Shown here: in pieces, positions 51,075 through 59,580 of the stretch | How positions within the stretch are numbered: the stretch's first letter is position 1 | Layout: each line of letters begins with the position of its first letter | Origin: Altererythrobacter sp. Root672 | GTDB lineage: Bacteria; Pseudomonadota; Alphaproteobacteria; Sphingomonadales; Sphingomonadaceae | Length of the DNA: 64,000 nt | Direction: 5' to 3' | Assembly: GCF_001427865.1 (NCBI RefSeq) | Contig: NZ_LMHH01000002.1 | Span: 267,501 to 331,500 of the forward strand | Program-made: the position numbers and the translations under genes | The notes under the pieces: model-generated | Databases searched by the model: none | What the model was told of the DNA's origin: nothing | What the model saw: the letters and a program-made list of their open reading frames with translations, nothing else

Positions 51075-52285
51075 GCGTGTCGCTCGATCCGGCCACTTGC
51101 CAGCAGGCGCTCGACGGCGTCGGCAGCGGTGTGGCCGCGAGCCTCTATGCGGTCGACTGCGCCGCCACTGCCACCGCGCAAGCCGCGTTCGGTCGCCTGT
51201 TCGGCACCGACGGCGCGCTGCTGCCGGTCCTGACGATCCTGCTGACGCTGTTCGTCGCCTTCTTCGCCTTTGCCCTGATCACCGGCCGCTCGAACCTCGG
51301 CATCGCCTCGCTGACGCCGCGGATGATGACGCTCGGCCTGGTGCTGACCTTTGCCACCAGCTGGATCGCCTATCAGGGCGTGGTGTGGAACCTCGCGGTC
51401 GGGGCGCCCGACCAGATCGCCAGCTTGCTCATGGGTACGAGAGGCTCAGCGACGCAGCTGTTCGCGGGGCGGATCGACATCGTGTTCAGCGCGCTGATGG
51501 AGGCCGACAACGCCCGAAACGCCGGCGGCGCCGGAGCGGCCGCGGTCTCGACTTTCTCGCCGCCGGGCCTGATGTGGCTGGGCGCGACGCTGCTGCTGCT
51601 CGGCACGGTCGGCATCCTCGCCACCACCCGCATCGCCCTCGCCGTATTGCTGGCGCTCGGCCCAGTGTTCGTAGTGCTGGCCCTGTTCCCCGCGACGCGC
51701 GGCCTGTTCACGGGCTGGCTCAAGGGCGTGATCATGCTGGCCCTGGCACCGCTGTTCGCCGTGCTCTGCGGCACGCTGATGCTCGAGCTTTCGGTGCCGG
51801 TCCTGCGCACCTTGATCGAGGCCCCCAACGGCGAGATCGATCCGCGCGCGGCCATGGCCTTCTTCGTGATCGGCGCGGTGCATCTGTCGCTGATGATTAT
51901 GGCGCTCAAGGTCGCCGGCACGATGGTGGCCGGATGGACCGTGTTCGGCCTCGCCGGTTCGAGCAAGGAAACGAGCGGCGGCTCGACGATGAGTTCCGGT
52001 CGCATGCCGCCCGCCGCCCAGGCGATCGCGCCTGCCGCCCAAGCCGCTGCCGCCGCGCCGCCGCCTTCGCGTGAGATCAGGCTCTCTGCCACGACGCCGG
52101 TTGCCGCCAACGACACCGCTGGCGTCGCGGGAGGCACGAGCCACGAGACCCGCATCGTCGGTTCCAGCACCATGACCGCGCCCCAAGCCGCTGCCAGCAG
52201 CGCCAACGCCTCCCTTTCGCGCGCACGCGGCGTCGGTAGCCGCTTCCGCGCCGCCCCCAATAAAATGCCGGAGACTTTCCGATGA
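51071..52285 (+). CDS. virB6: VirB6/TrbL-like inner-membrane protein
   Basis: About 404 residues with a short periplasmic N terminus and six or so membrane helices (for example LLPVLTILLTLFVAFFAFAL, LGATLLLLGTVGILATTR, ALAVLLALGPVFVVLALFP). The C-terminal 110 residues are Ala/Ser/Pro-rich and disordered. Start GTG 51071 overlaps the virB4 stop (GTGA). VirB6 forms part of the inner-membrane channel. No virB5 gene lies between virB4 and virB6. Confidence 0.9.
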   Translation: MSVSLDPATCQQALDGVGSGVAASLYAVDCAATATAQAAFGRLFGTDGALLPVLTILLTLFVAFFAFALITGRSNLGIASLTPRMMTLGLVLTFATSWIAYQGVVWNLAVGAPDQIASLLMGTRGSATQLFAGRIDIVFSALMEADNARNAGGAGAAAVSTFSPPGLMWLGATLLLLGTVGILATTRIALAVLLALGPVFVVLALFPATRGLFTGWLKGVIMLALAPLFAVLCGTLMLELSVPVLRTLIEAPNGEIDPRAAMAFFVIGAVHLSLMIMALKVAGTMVAGWTVFGLAGSSKETSGGSTMSSGRMPPAAQAIAPAAQAAAAAPPPSREIRLSATTPVAANDTAGVAGGTSHETRIVGSSTMTAPQAAASSANASLSRARGVGSRFRAAPNKMPETFR

Positions 52286-53094
52286 ACCGCCCCCTTATCG
52301 CCGCCGCCCTGCTCGCCGGGTCGGTCCTGCTGCCGAGCGTCGCGCTCGCTGACGACCCCCGCCTGGTCGAGCGGGTCTACGATCCGAACAAGGTCGTGCG
52401 CATCGAGGGCAAACCCAACGTCCAGGCCGCGATCCGCTTCGCCGAGGACGAGCACATCGAGAACGTCGCCATCGGCGATTCCAACGCCTGGCAGGTGACC
52501 CCGAACAAGCGCGCAAACCTGCTGTTTGTTAAGCCGCTGTCCGAACGCGCGGTCACCAACATGACCGTGGTCACCGACCGCCACACCTACCTGTTCGACC
52601 TTGTCGCCAGCCCGGGAAGCCGCAACCCGATCTACGTTCTCGCGTTCAAGTACCCTGAGGACGAGGCCGCAGTTCAGCAGGCCGATGCCGAGGCGGTCGT
52701 GCCGCAAGCGCCCAACGCCGTCGAAGCGGCCGCGGTGAGCGATCCCTATGCGGTGGTCGACCCGGCCGAACTCAACTTCGCCTGGCAGAGCTCCGGCGAT
52801 ACCTCGCTGCTGCCGGCACAAGTCTATGACGATGGCGAAGCGACGTTCCTGACCTGGGCGCCCGGCACGACGCTGCCCGCGATCCTCGTCAAGGACTACG
52901 AAGGCACCGAAGGCCCGGTCAATTTCGCGGTGCGCGGCGATGTCATCGTGGTCGACGGAGTGCCGCGCGAAATCGTGCTGCGCGCCGGTGACGACATGGC
53001 AAAGCTCGCCAATCGCGGGCCCGCCCGTCCGCCCAAACAGGCACAGCCGGGAATCGCCCGCGCCAATGGCCAGCCCGCAACGGAGGTGAAGTGA
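52282..53094 (+). CDS. virB9: VirB9/CagX/TrbG-like outer channel protein
   Basis: A 270-residue periplasmic protein with a signal peptide (ending ALADD) and the N- and C-lobes of VirB9: VVRIEGKPNVQAAIRF, HIENVAIGDSNAWQV, NMTVVTDRHTYLFDLV and YDDGEATFLTWAPG. It joins VirB10 in the core complex. It overlaps virB6 by four bases, leaving no room for virB7 or virB8. Confidence 0.93.
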   Translation: MNRPLIAAALLAGSVLLPSVALADDPRLVERVYDPNKVVRIEGKPNVQAAIRFAEDEHIENVAIGDSNAWQVTPNKRANLLFVKPLSERAVTNMTVVTDRHTYLFDLVASPGSRNPIYVLAFKYPEDEAAVQQADAEAVVPQAPNAVEAAAVSDPYAVVDPAELNFAWQSSGDTSLLPAQVYDDGEATFLTWAPGTTLPAILVKDYEGTEGPVNFAVRGDVIVVDGVPREIVLRAGDDMAKLANRGPARPPKQAQPGIARANGQPATEVK

Positions 53095-54197
53095 TGAAGC
53101 TCGCCATGCGTCTTCCGGAAAAGGGCCGGGCCGCTGCCGCCAGCGACCCGCGTGACGAGGTCTCGGCCGAAGTCATCGACCTCGCCAGCCGCACCGCCTA
53201 CCCGGTCGTCGGCCAGCGCAAGGGCCGCTCCGACGCGCTCGGCCTTGCTGCCGGTGTCGGCTTCGTCGCCTTGCTCGGCGCCGCGACGCTGTGGGGTCTC
53301 AACACCACGCGCATGGGCGACGAGCAGCAGGCCGCTGTGCCCCAGCCCGCCGCGCCCGCGCCGTTCGTGGCGCCGCCCGCTCCGGCCCAGCCGGCTCCGG
53401 TGGCCGCGCCCGCCGTGCAGCCCGACCCCGCCCCGGCGCCGATCCTGGCGCAAGTTCCCGGCGTTGCGATGATGCCGGCGACCAATCCTTATTCCTCGCC
53501 GACGCTGGTGTTCGACGCCAGCTCGCTGCCGATACCGATTGCCGAGGCGATCGCCGAAGCCACCGCGGCGGGCCAGACCGAAGGCCGGCCCCAGGGTGAC
53601 GACTTCGCCAGCCGCATCGGCGGCGTCGGTGGCGGTCCGACCCAGGCGCGCAACGACATCGATCCCAAGACCACGGTCACCCAGGGCACGCTGATCCCGG
53701 CAGTGCTCGAAACCGCGATCAACACCGACGTGCCCGGCTTCGTTCGCGCCGTGGTGAGTCAGGACGTACGCAGCTTCGACGGCACGCGCGTGCTCGTCCC
53801 GCGCAGCTCGCGCCTGATCGGGCAGTACCAGTCGGGCCTGCAAGCCGGCCAGAAGCGCGCCTACGTGATCTGGACGCGCCTGATCCGTCCCGACGGCGTC
53901 TCGGTGGCGCTCGCGTCGCCCGGCACCGCCTATGACGGTTCGGGCGGGTTGCCCGGCAAGGTCGACACGCACTTCTTCCAGCGCTTCGGCTCGGCGATCC
54001 TGTTGTCGGTCATCGGCGGGCTGGCCGCCACCAGCAGCGGCGGATCTTCGGTGATCGTCGGCGGCGGCCAGACCGCGGCTTCGACGGCGCTGCAGCAGAA
54101 CGGCCAAATCTCGCCGACCGTACGTGTGCGTCCGGGCGAGCCGATCCGTGTGGTCACCGCGCGCGACCTCGACTTCTCGACCGCACCGCGCCTGTAA
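53094..54197 (+). CDS. virB10: VirB10-like core complex protein
   Basis: About 367 residues: cytoplasmic tail, one membrane helix (about 48-66, LGLAAGVGFVALLGAATLWG), a long Pro/Ala-rich periplasmic segment and the C-terminal TrbI-type beta-barrel domain (TVTQGTLIPAVLETAINTD, FDGTRVLVPRSSRLIGQY, GAISP-like ending). The ATG at 53094 overlaps the virB9 stop; GTG 53091 is an alternative. VirB10 spans both membranes and gates the channel. Confidence 0.93.
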   Translation: MKLAMRLPEKGRAAAASDPRDEVSAEVIDLASRTAYPVVGQRKGRSDALGLAAGVGFVALLGAATLWGLNTTRMGDEQQAAVPQPAAPAPFVAPPAPAQPAPVAAPAVQPDPAPAPILAQVPGVAMMPATNPYSSPTLVFDASSLPIPIAEAIAEATAAGQTEGRPQGDDFASRIGGVGGGPTQARNDIDPKTTVTQGTLIPAVLETAINTDVPGFVRAVVSQDVRSFDGTRVLVPRSSRLIGQYQSGLQAGQKRAYVIWTRLIRPDGVSVALASPGTAYDGSGGLPGKVDTHFFQRFGSAILLSVIGGLAATSSGGSSVIVGGGQTAASTALQQNGQISPTVRVRPGEPIRVVTARDLDFSTAPRL

Positions 54198-54204
54198 TTC
54201 GCCG

Positions 54205-55221
54205 ATGAGCGCCCGCGTCCATCCCTTGCCGACCTCGGCATCAACCGGGGCTGAGGAGCCTCCCGCTCCGGTCAGCGGTAGCGTCTATCTCGACGCCTAT
54301 CTCGCCCCATTTAGCGAATGGCTGGCGCGCGACACGGTGACCGAGATCCTGGTCAACCGGCCGGGCGAAGTGTGGATCGAGGACGCCGCGCATCCCGGCA
54401 TGCAGCGGATCGAGACTTCGGTGATCGACGACAAGCTGGTCCAGCGCCTCGCCGAGCAGGTCGCGCGGGTCAGCCACCAGGGCATCAACCGCGAGCATCC
54501 CTTGCTCGGAGCCACCCTACCCGACGGCGCCCGTATCCAGGTCTGCGGCCCACCCGCGACGCGCAAGCACTGGGCGCTGGCGATCCGCCGCCACCGCCGC
54601 CTCGACCTGCCGCTCGACGCCTATGACCGCGGGCCGCTCCAGCCGGTCCGCGAACCGGTGCTGCCCGATCCGGTCGCCGAGCCCGTCGCGTTCCTTCGTG
54701 CCGCCATCGCCGCGCGCAAGACGATCCTCATTTCCGGTGGCACCTCGACCGGCAAGACCACCTTCCTCAACGCCATGCTCGGCGAAATCCCGCAGCATGA
54801 ACGCGTGGTGCTGGTCGAAGACACCGCCGAGCTTCGCCTTCCGGGCGCCAACGGCGTCGGCCTGATCGCGGTGAAGGGTGAGCTCGGCGAAGCGCGCGTC
54901 ACCGCCAACGAACTGCTCCAGTCGGCCCTTCGCCTGCGCCCCGACCGCATCGTGCTCGGCGAATTGCGCGGCGCGGAGAGCGTGTCGTTCCTGCGCGCGA
55001 TCAACACCGGCCACCCCGGCAGCTTCTCGACCATCCATGCCAACTCCCCGCGCGGCGCGCTGGAGCAGCTGGCGCTCATGGTCATGCAGACCGGCATTGG
55101 CCTCACGCGAAGCGATACGGTCGCTTATGCCGCGTCGGTGATCGACATCATCGTCCAGCTCGACCGCGTCGAGGGCAAGCGCGGGATCAGCGCGATTTCG
55201 TGGAGCAAGGATCTGGCCTGA
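54205..55221 (+). CDS. virB11: VirB11-type T4SS ATPase
   Basis: A 338-residue traffic ATPase. Walker A is GGTSTGKTTF (near 177-186), followed by the Asp box VVLVEDTAELRL, Walker B VLGELRGAE and the His box GHPGSFSTIHANS. It forms hexamers at the inner membrane and directs pilus or substrate steps. The ATG at 54205 lies seven bases after the virB10 stop. It is the last gene of the cluster; no VirD4 coupling protein follows. Confidence 0.95.
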   Translation: MSARVHPLPTSASTGAEEPPAPVSGSVYLDAYLAPFSEWLARDTVTEILVNRPGEVWIEDAAHPGMQRIETSVIDDKLVQRLAEQVARVSHQGINREHPLLGATLPDGARIQVCGPPATRKHWALAIRRHRRLDLPLDAYDRGPLQPVREPVLPDPVAEPVAFLRAAIAARKTILISGGTSTGKTTFLNAMLGEIPQHERVVLVEDTAELRLPGANGVGLIAVKGELGEARVTANELLQSALRLRPDRIVLGELRGAESVSFLRAINTGHPGSFSTIHANSPRGALEQLALMVMQTGIGLTRSDTVAYAASVIDIIVQLDRVEGKRGISAISWSKDLA

Positions 55222-55228
55222 GAGCCGG

Positions 55229-56365
55229 TTAGCCCTTCCGGAAGGGCGTCCGCTCTCCGAGGTAGAGTTGGTCCTGGGCGACACCCGCCCGCTCGCGTTC
55301 AAGGAAATCGGCGACAGCCGCACGGAAGCCCGGATCGGCGATGTAGTGCATCGACCAGGTTCGGACCGGCTCATAGCCTCGGGCCAGCTTGTGCCCGCCC
55401 TGCGCCCCGGCCTCGACCCTTGCGAGGCCCCGCTCGATAGCCGCGTCGATCGCCTGGTAGTAGCACAGCTCGAAATGCAGGAAGGGCTTGTCGACCACGC
55501 AGCCCCAGTAGCGTCCGTAGATCGCCTCTTCGCCGATGAAGTTGAGCGCCCCGGCAATCGGCCGGCCCTCTTCGAACGCCATAACCAGCAGGACCTGTTC
55601 GCCCATTCGCTCGCTGAACAAGTCGAAAGCCGAGCGGGTCAGGTAGGGGCTGCCCCATTTGCGCGAGCCGGTGTCCTGGTAGAACAGCCAGAAGGCGTCC
55701 CAGTGCTCGGGCCGGATCTCCGCCCCGGCCAGAGCCCGGATCTCGACGCCCTCCTGCGCCGCCTGGCGTTCCTTGCGGATGGCCTTGCGCTTGCGCGAGG
55801 CGAGTTCGGCGAGGAAGTCCTCGAAGGTCGCGTAGCCGCGGTTGTGCCAGTGGAACTGGATGTCGCTGCGGGGCAGCCAGCCGGCCTGCTCGAACAGCGC
55901 GACTTGCTCCGGCTCGACGAAAGTCGCGTGTGCCGAGGAGAATTCGAGCTGGCGGCACACCCTCTGCGCCGCTTTCAACAGGGGCGCGGCATAGGCGGGG
56001 TCCGACAACAGCAGGCGCGGCCCCGTCGCCGGAGTGAACGGCGCGGCGATCTGCAGCTTGGGGTAGTAGGCGCCCCCTGCGCGCTCCCAGGCGTCGGCCC
56101 AGGCGTGGTCGAACACGTATTCGCCCTGGCTGTGGCCCTTGGCATAGGCCGGCAGCGCGGCCAGCAAGTGCCCAGCCCCGTCCTCGATCACCAGCGGGGC
56201 GGGCGTCCATCCCGTCCCCGGCCCCACGCTTTCGGAATCCTCCAGCGCGGTGAGGAAGGCGTGCGACATGAACGGATTGCGGCTGCCTGCGAGGGCGTCC
56301 CAGCCCTCTGCGGGCAGCGAGCCCACCGAAGGGGCCATGCGGACTGTGAGGTCGGCGTCTGCCAT
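55229..56365 (-). CDS. FemAB-like GNAT acyltransferase (DUF482 family)
   Basis: A 378-residue protein of the DUF482/COG3146 GNAT group. Blocks seen are WDALAGSRNPFMSHAFLTALEDS, YYPKLQIAAPFTPATGPRLL, SRKRKAIRKERQAAQEG and the acetyl-CoA-like FEEGRPIAGALNFIGEEAIY and FELCYYQAIDAAIERGL. The family is predicted to acylate cell-surface or small substrates; the true reaction is unknown. It converges on virB11 with an 7-base gap. Confidence 0.85.
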   Translation of the reverse strand: MADADLTVRMAPSVGSLPAEGWDALAGSRNPFMSHAFLTALEDSESVGPGTGWTPAPLVIEDGAGHLLAALPAYAKGHSQGEYVFDHAWADAWERAGGAYYPKLQIAAPFTPATGPRLLLSDPAYAAPLLKAAQRVCRQLEFSSAHATFVEPEQVALFEQAGWLPRSDIQFHWHNRGYATFEDFLAELASRKRKAIRKERQAAQEGVEIRALAGAEIRPEHWDAFWLFYQDTGSRKWGSPYLTRSAFDLFSERMGEQVLLVMAFEEGRPIAGALNFIGEEAIYGRYWGCVVDKPFLHFELCYYQAIDAAIERGLARVEAGAQGGHKLARGYEPVRTWSMHYIADPGFRAAVADFLERERAGVAQDQLYLGERTPFRKG

Positions 56366-56423
56366 TGGCTGGAGTCTAGGGATTAATGGGCTTCGATTGA
56401 ACCCTGTGTGTTTGACGGCCTGT

Positions 56424-56504
56424 GGTTCGACAAGCTCACCACGAACGGATTTTGGTGATTGAGAAGAATTTACTCACTCCGTTCGTCCTGAGCTTGTCGA
56501 AGGA
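56424..56504. repeat. STTCGACAAGCTCA-type palindromic repeat
   Basis: Two arms, GGTTCGACAAGCTCACCACG (from 56424) and its inverse around 56478-56504 (CGTTCGTCCTGAGCTTGTCG), 28 bases apart. The unit is a widespread sphingomonad-type dispersed repeat. The right arm runs into the GDPD coding region and encodes its last residues. Confidence 0.8.
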
Positions 56505-57262
56505 CGCTGCGCCCAGGCGACCCCCTCGCCTTCCGCGATCGGCGTAGCGGCACAGGCTGCCGCCCTTTCCGCCAGAGCAGCGCTGCGGACGGTCCAGGTC
56601 AGCAGCGGCAGCCCACGCTGGCGTTGGCCCTCGGCGAATCGGCTCGGCAAGTTGCGCACGTCGTAGGCGAGGAAATCCGGCCGAGCGCGCCATAGGGACA
56701 GCCGGCGGGCCGCAGCGCCAGAATCGGCTTCGCTAACCACCAGCCCCCGCACCGTGACGGGCGAGTGGCCGGCGAACCAATGCCCGACGCGCGGATCGAA
56801 GCTCATGACTGCGTGAGGGCCGGCGTACGCTCCGAGGTCCTGCAGGACTGCACGACACAGCCTGTCGATCGGAGTCTCGCGCCGTGTCTTGACCTCGACC
56901 AGCAGCGGCACGCGCCCACCGATCTGCTCCAGCAACCGGCGCAGACTGGGAATCCTATCGCCGGAGCCGGTTAGCCCGATCTGTCCCAGCTCCGCTGCCG
57001 TTCGCTTGGCAACGGGACCGCTTTCATCGGTCAGCCGATCCAGCTCGAAGTCATGGAACACCATCGCCCGCCCGTCAGCGGTCAGTTGCACATCACATTC
57101 GATGCCGAGCCCCGCCTCGATGGCGCGCTCGAAGGCTGTGGGAGAATTCTCGACCGCGCCCGGACCATGCAGCCCGCGATGCGCGTAGGCGCCTTTCGTC
57201 AGCCAGCCCACCCGCGCCGGATCGGGCGCGGGAGCCAGCCAGCCGTCAAGGCTTGAGAGCAA
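56474..57262 (-). CDS. Glycerophosphodiester phosphodiesterase
   Basis: About 262 residues with a GDPD TIM-barrel: GAYAHRGLHGPGAVENS (His28 and its partner), the catalytic IECDVQLTADG pair and LLVEVKTRRETP. It hydrolyses glycerophosphodiesters to glycerol-3-phosphate and an alcohol. No ATG/GTG suits the conserved N terminus; TTG 57262 gives MLSSLDGWLAPAPDP, overlapping ridA by 17 bases. A GTG at 57211 is the alternative. The C-terminal residues (PSTSSGRTE) come from a palindromic repeat and are not part of the fold. Confidence 0.88.
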   Translation of the reverse strand: MLSSLDGWLAPAPDPARVGWLTKGAYAHRGLHGPGAVENSPTAFERAIEAGLGIECDVQLTADGRAMVFHDFELDRLTDESGPVAKRTAAELGQIGLTGSGDRIPSLRRLLEQIGGRVPLLVEVKTRRETPIDRLCRAVLQDLGAYAGPHAVMSFDPRVGHWFAGHSPVTVRGLVVSEADSGAAARRLSLWRARPDFLAYDVRNLPSRFAEGQRQRGLPLLTWTVRSAALAERAAACAATPIAEGEGVAWAQRPSTSSGRTE

Positions 57263-57704
57263 CGATCGCGTCCACCTCGACCGCGGCGCCGAGCGGCAGG
57301 ACGGGCACGCCGACCGCGGCCCGGGCATGGCGCCCGGCCTCGCCGAACACTTCGGCCATCAGGTCCGAAGCGCCGTTGGCCACTTTGGCCTGGTCGGTGA
57401 AGTCGGCAGTCGAATTGACGAAGGCCTCTAGCTTGACGATCCGTTCGACCCGGTCGAGCGAGCCGAGCGCGGTCTGCAGCTGGCTCAGGATCATCACCCC
57501 GCAAGCGCGGGCGGCGGCGATGCCCTGCTCCAGCGTCACGTCAGCGCCCAGGCGGCCGGTAGCGAGCTGGCCGTCGATGAACGGCAACTGCCCCGAAACG
57601 TAGGCCGTGCCGCCTGAAACGACGACCGGAACATAGGACGCCACCGGCGCGGCGGCGGGCGGAAGGGTGATGCCGAGTTCGGCAAGGCGGGCCTCGATGC
57701 TCAT
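57246..57704 (-). CDS. RidA/YjgF/UK114 family protein
   Basis: A 152-residue member of the reactive-intermediate deaminase family, with VVVSGGTAYVSGQLPFIDGQ, the helical AAARACGVMILSQLQTALG and the closing FVNSTADFTD and RAAVGVPVLPLGAAVEVDAI blocks. The Arg of the RAAVGV segment is the usual substrate-binding residue. It detoxifies enamine/imine intermediates such as 2-aminoacrylate. The ATG at 57704 is chosen over 57737. It overlaps the HAD gene start by four bases and the GDPD gene by 17. Confidence 0.92.
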   Translation of the reverse strand: MSIEARLAELGITLPPAAAPVASYVPVVVSGGTAYVSGQLPFIDGQLATGRLGADVTLEQGIAAARACGVMILSQLQTALGSLDRVERIVKLEAFVNSTADFTDQAKVANGASDLMAEVFGEAGRHARAAVGVPVLPLGAAVEVDAIVALKP

Positions 57705-58330
57705 GGCCGCGTTCCATGCAACGTTTCGAGCACCCACGGCAAGGCTTCGGCCCAGGTATCGAGCCGCGCATGGGCATGCCCGGCCTTGAGCGCGCAGGGG
57801 ATATGCGGGGCCACCGCAGGCTCTCCGCAGAAGTGCAGCCGCGAGACATTGGGCAGCACTTCGGCCGCCGACTCATGGTGCTTCGCGATGTCGTCGATGA
57901 AGACCACGCGGTTGGCGCCATACTGTTCGACGATGCGCCGCAGGGCCTCTCCCTTCGGGCCCTGGTTGGTGAACACCGGCAGCTCGATCCCGTGTGTGAG
58001 CAGCTGCTGCGCGCGTCCGTCGCGGTACCTGTCGAGCAGGTTGGTCAGCACCACGACATCGGCTTCGCGCTTGAGCTCGGCCATCGCCGCAGCGGCGCCT
58101 TCGATCTCGGTCTGCCGGTCGAACTCAGTGTCGAAGAAGCCCTGCAGCAGGCGCCAGACGTCATCCTCGGCAACGATATCGCCGCTGCCCTGTCGCGTCA
58201 TCGACTGGACGAACGGATCGCCTTCGAGCCGGAACTCGATCCCGTGATCTTCGCCCAGCCAGTCGCGGAAGTGCCGCACCATGTGCAGCAGGACTTCGTC
58301 GCAATCGGTTACCACCAGAGGCCGGGTCAT
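57701..58330 (-). CDS. HAD-superfamily hydrolase
   Basis: A 209-residue HAD phosphatase-like protein. Motif I is VVTDCDEV (Asp9, Asp11), motif II VVVLTNL with the Thr, and motif IV VVFIDDIAKHHES. A cap of moderate size lies in the middle. Substrate unknown. It overlaps the RidA gene and the DUF3572 stop (ATGA) in a compact leftward operon. Confidence 0.82.
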   Translation of the reverse strand: MTRPLVVTDCDEVLLHMVRHFRDWLGEDHGIEFRLEGDPFVQSMTRQGSGDIVAEDDVWRLLQGFFDTEFDRQTEIEGAAAAMAELKREADVVVLTNLLDRYRDGRAQQLLTHGIELPVFTNQGPKGEALRRIVEQYGANRVVFIDDIAKHHESAAEVLPNVSRLHFCGEPAVAPHIPCALKAGHAHARLDTWAEALPWVLETLHGTRP

Positions 58331-58608
58331 TGGCCGATCCTGTCGCGCATCGAGGCTAAGAGCGACGGCTCGACTCCGAGCGACTCGGCGGCCGCGAGCA
58401 GGTCCGGCTCATGCGCACAGAGGAAATCCAGCACCGCGCGCTGGGTTGCCACGTCGCCAACCGTCTCGCGCAAGATTTCTGGCGTCAGACCGGTGAGGTC
58501 CAGGAAACGGTGGGCGCGCGCCGAGTCGCTGAGAATCCAGGCTAGCGCCGTAAGGGCCGTCCCCGACGGCTCCTTAAACGTATCTTCACGACCGTTAATA
58601 ATTGTCAG
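58327..58608 (-). CDS. DUF3572 family protein with no conventional start codon
   Basis: Reading leftward from 58608 to the TGA at 58327-58329, which overlaps the HAD start, the frame gives about 92 residues. The sequence ALTALAWILSDSARAHRFLD, then LTPEILRETVGDVATQRAVL and HEPDLLAAAESLGVEPSLLA is typical of DUF3572. A TAA lies just upstream, and the first ATG, GTG or TTG in frame comes too late. Initiation from ATT (58602) or CTG (58608) after GGAAGG is possible. The gene is usually next to divK in alphaproteobacteria, as here, and its function is unknown. The gene itself is likely real; the start is not. Confidence 0.68.
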   Translation of the reverse strand: MTIINGREDTFKEPSGTALTALAWILSDSARAHRFLDLTGLTPEILRETVGDVATQRAVLDFLCAHEPDLLAAAESLGVEPSLLASMRDRIGQ

Positions 58609-58675
58609 CCTTCCATTAAGGGGTTAGAAGATAACCGATCTTCCGATTGGGGCCGGTGGATCATATGGGGGCCGC

Positions 58676-59044
58676 ATGACGAAACGCATACTCGTTGTCG
58701 AGGACAACGATCTGAACCGGAAGCTTTTTTGCGACGTTCTCACTGCCAGTGGTTTCGCCGTCGAACCCGTAGCTGACGGAAATGTCGCCATCGAGCGGGC
58801 GCGGATCTTTATCCCCAATCTGGTCGTGATGGACATCCAGCTCCAGGAAGTCTCCGGCCTCGACCTCATCGCCAGCCTCAAAAAGGACGCGATCCTCGCC
58901 GATGTCCCCGTGCTCGCCGTGACGGCCTATGCCGGCAAGGGCGACGAACAACGGATCCGCGATGTCGGCGCTGAAGGTTACCTCGCCAAGCCGGTTTCGA
59001 TCGGACCGTTCATGGCCGCGGTGAAGGGCCTGGTGGGTCAGTAA
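58676..59044 (+). CDS. divK: DivK-type single-domain response regulator
   Basis: A 122-residue receiver-only response regulator. Phosphoacceptor Asp53 (VVMDIQL), the acidic pair Glu9-Asp10, Thr and the Lys of YLAKPVS are present. High similarity in layout to Caulobacter DivK (DNDLNRKLFCDVL at the start, VTAYAGKGDEQRIRD) suggests the cell-cycle regulator that controls CtrA through DivJ/PleC-type kinases. It is divergent from DUF3572, as is common, and its 3' end overlaps the PycTM-like gene. Confidence 0.9.
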   Translation: MTKRILVVEDNDLNRKLFCDVLTASGFAVEPVADGNVAIERARIFIPNLVVMDIQLQEVSGLDLIASLKKDAILADVPVLAVTAYAGKGDEQRIRDVGAEGYLAKPVSIGPFMAAVKGLVGQ

Positions 59045-59580
59045 ACCTGCGAGAGCTCGACCGCGAAGGCGGCGAGCGTGATGACCAGCCCGGCGATGAA
59101 CAGCCGGTAGGCATATCCCAGAAAACGATACTTGCGCCGGTGGAGCACCTGCCCGTTCTGGTAGATGTCGCGCAGCATCAGGCGGAACACCTCTTCGTCG
59201 TCCTTGAGCTCGCCTAGCAGGTCGTCGGCCCACTCCTGCTCGTTGCGGTCATGGTAGTGACCAAAGAACAGCCAGTTGCGCTGTTCGGTCGTCGCAGGCT
59301 TTCCGACCGAGGGCATGACCGCGATCGCCCCACACAGCGCGCTCAGGAACGCAAACAGCGCGAGGATCGCCAGCGACCAGGGCAAGTGCCCGATCAGGGT
59401 CCGGCTGACCGCGATCGAGAACACCAGGAAACAGGCGCCCATCAGGATCGAGGCTTTCTGGTCCGCCATCTGGGCCAGGACCAACGTGTTGCGCTGCGCC
59501 GTGCGCAGCAAGTGGATGGCGTTTGGCGAATAGGCAGGGCCTTCACCGCCTGGCTCTGGACCTGCCCCCGTCTCGGCCAT
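59038..59580 (-). CDS. PycTM-like (DUF5706) membrane protein
   Basis: A 180-residue protein with two N-terminal membrane helices (ASILMGACFLVFSIAVSRT and LAILALFAFLSALCGAIAV), a cytoplasmic middle with the NWLFFGHYHDRNEQEWADDL pattern and a C-terminal helix. The DUF5706 family includes PycTM, the effector of Pycsar anti-phage defence, which disrupts the membrane on binding a cyclic pyrimidine nucleotide. No pyrimidine cyclase is adjacent, so defence is not supported here. The ATG at 59580 is used; a longer frame extends to 59754. It overlaps divK by seven bases convergently. Confidence 0.75.
   Translation of the reverse strand: MAETGAGPEPGGEGPAYSPNAIHLLRTAQRNTLVLAQMADQKASILMGACFLVFSIAVSRTLIGHLPWSLAILALFAFLSALCGAIAVMPSVGKPATTEQRNWLFFGHYHDRNEQEWADDLLGELKDDEEVFRLMLRDIYQNGQVLHRRKYRFLGYAYRLFIAGLVITLAAFAVELSQVY

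Noticed and set aside
51071-52285. A hidden VirB8 or VirB5 gene within the T4SS operon
   Set aside because: Genes on both sides overlap by four bases and every long frame here is a shadow or VirB6. No signal-anchor plus nuclear-transport-factor-like protein is seen.
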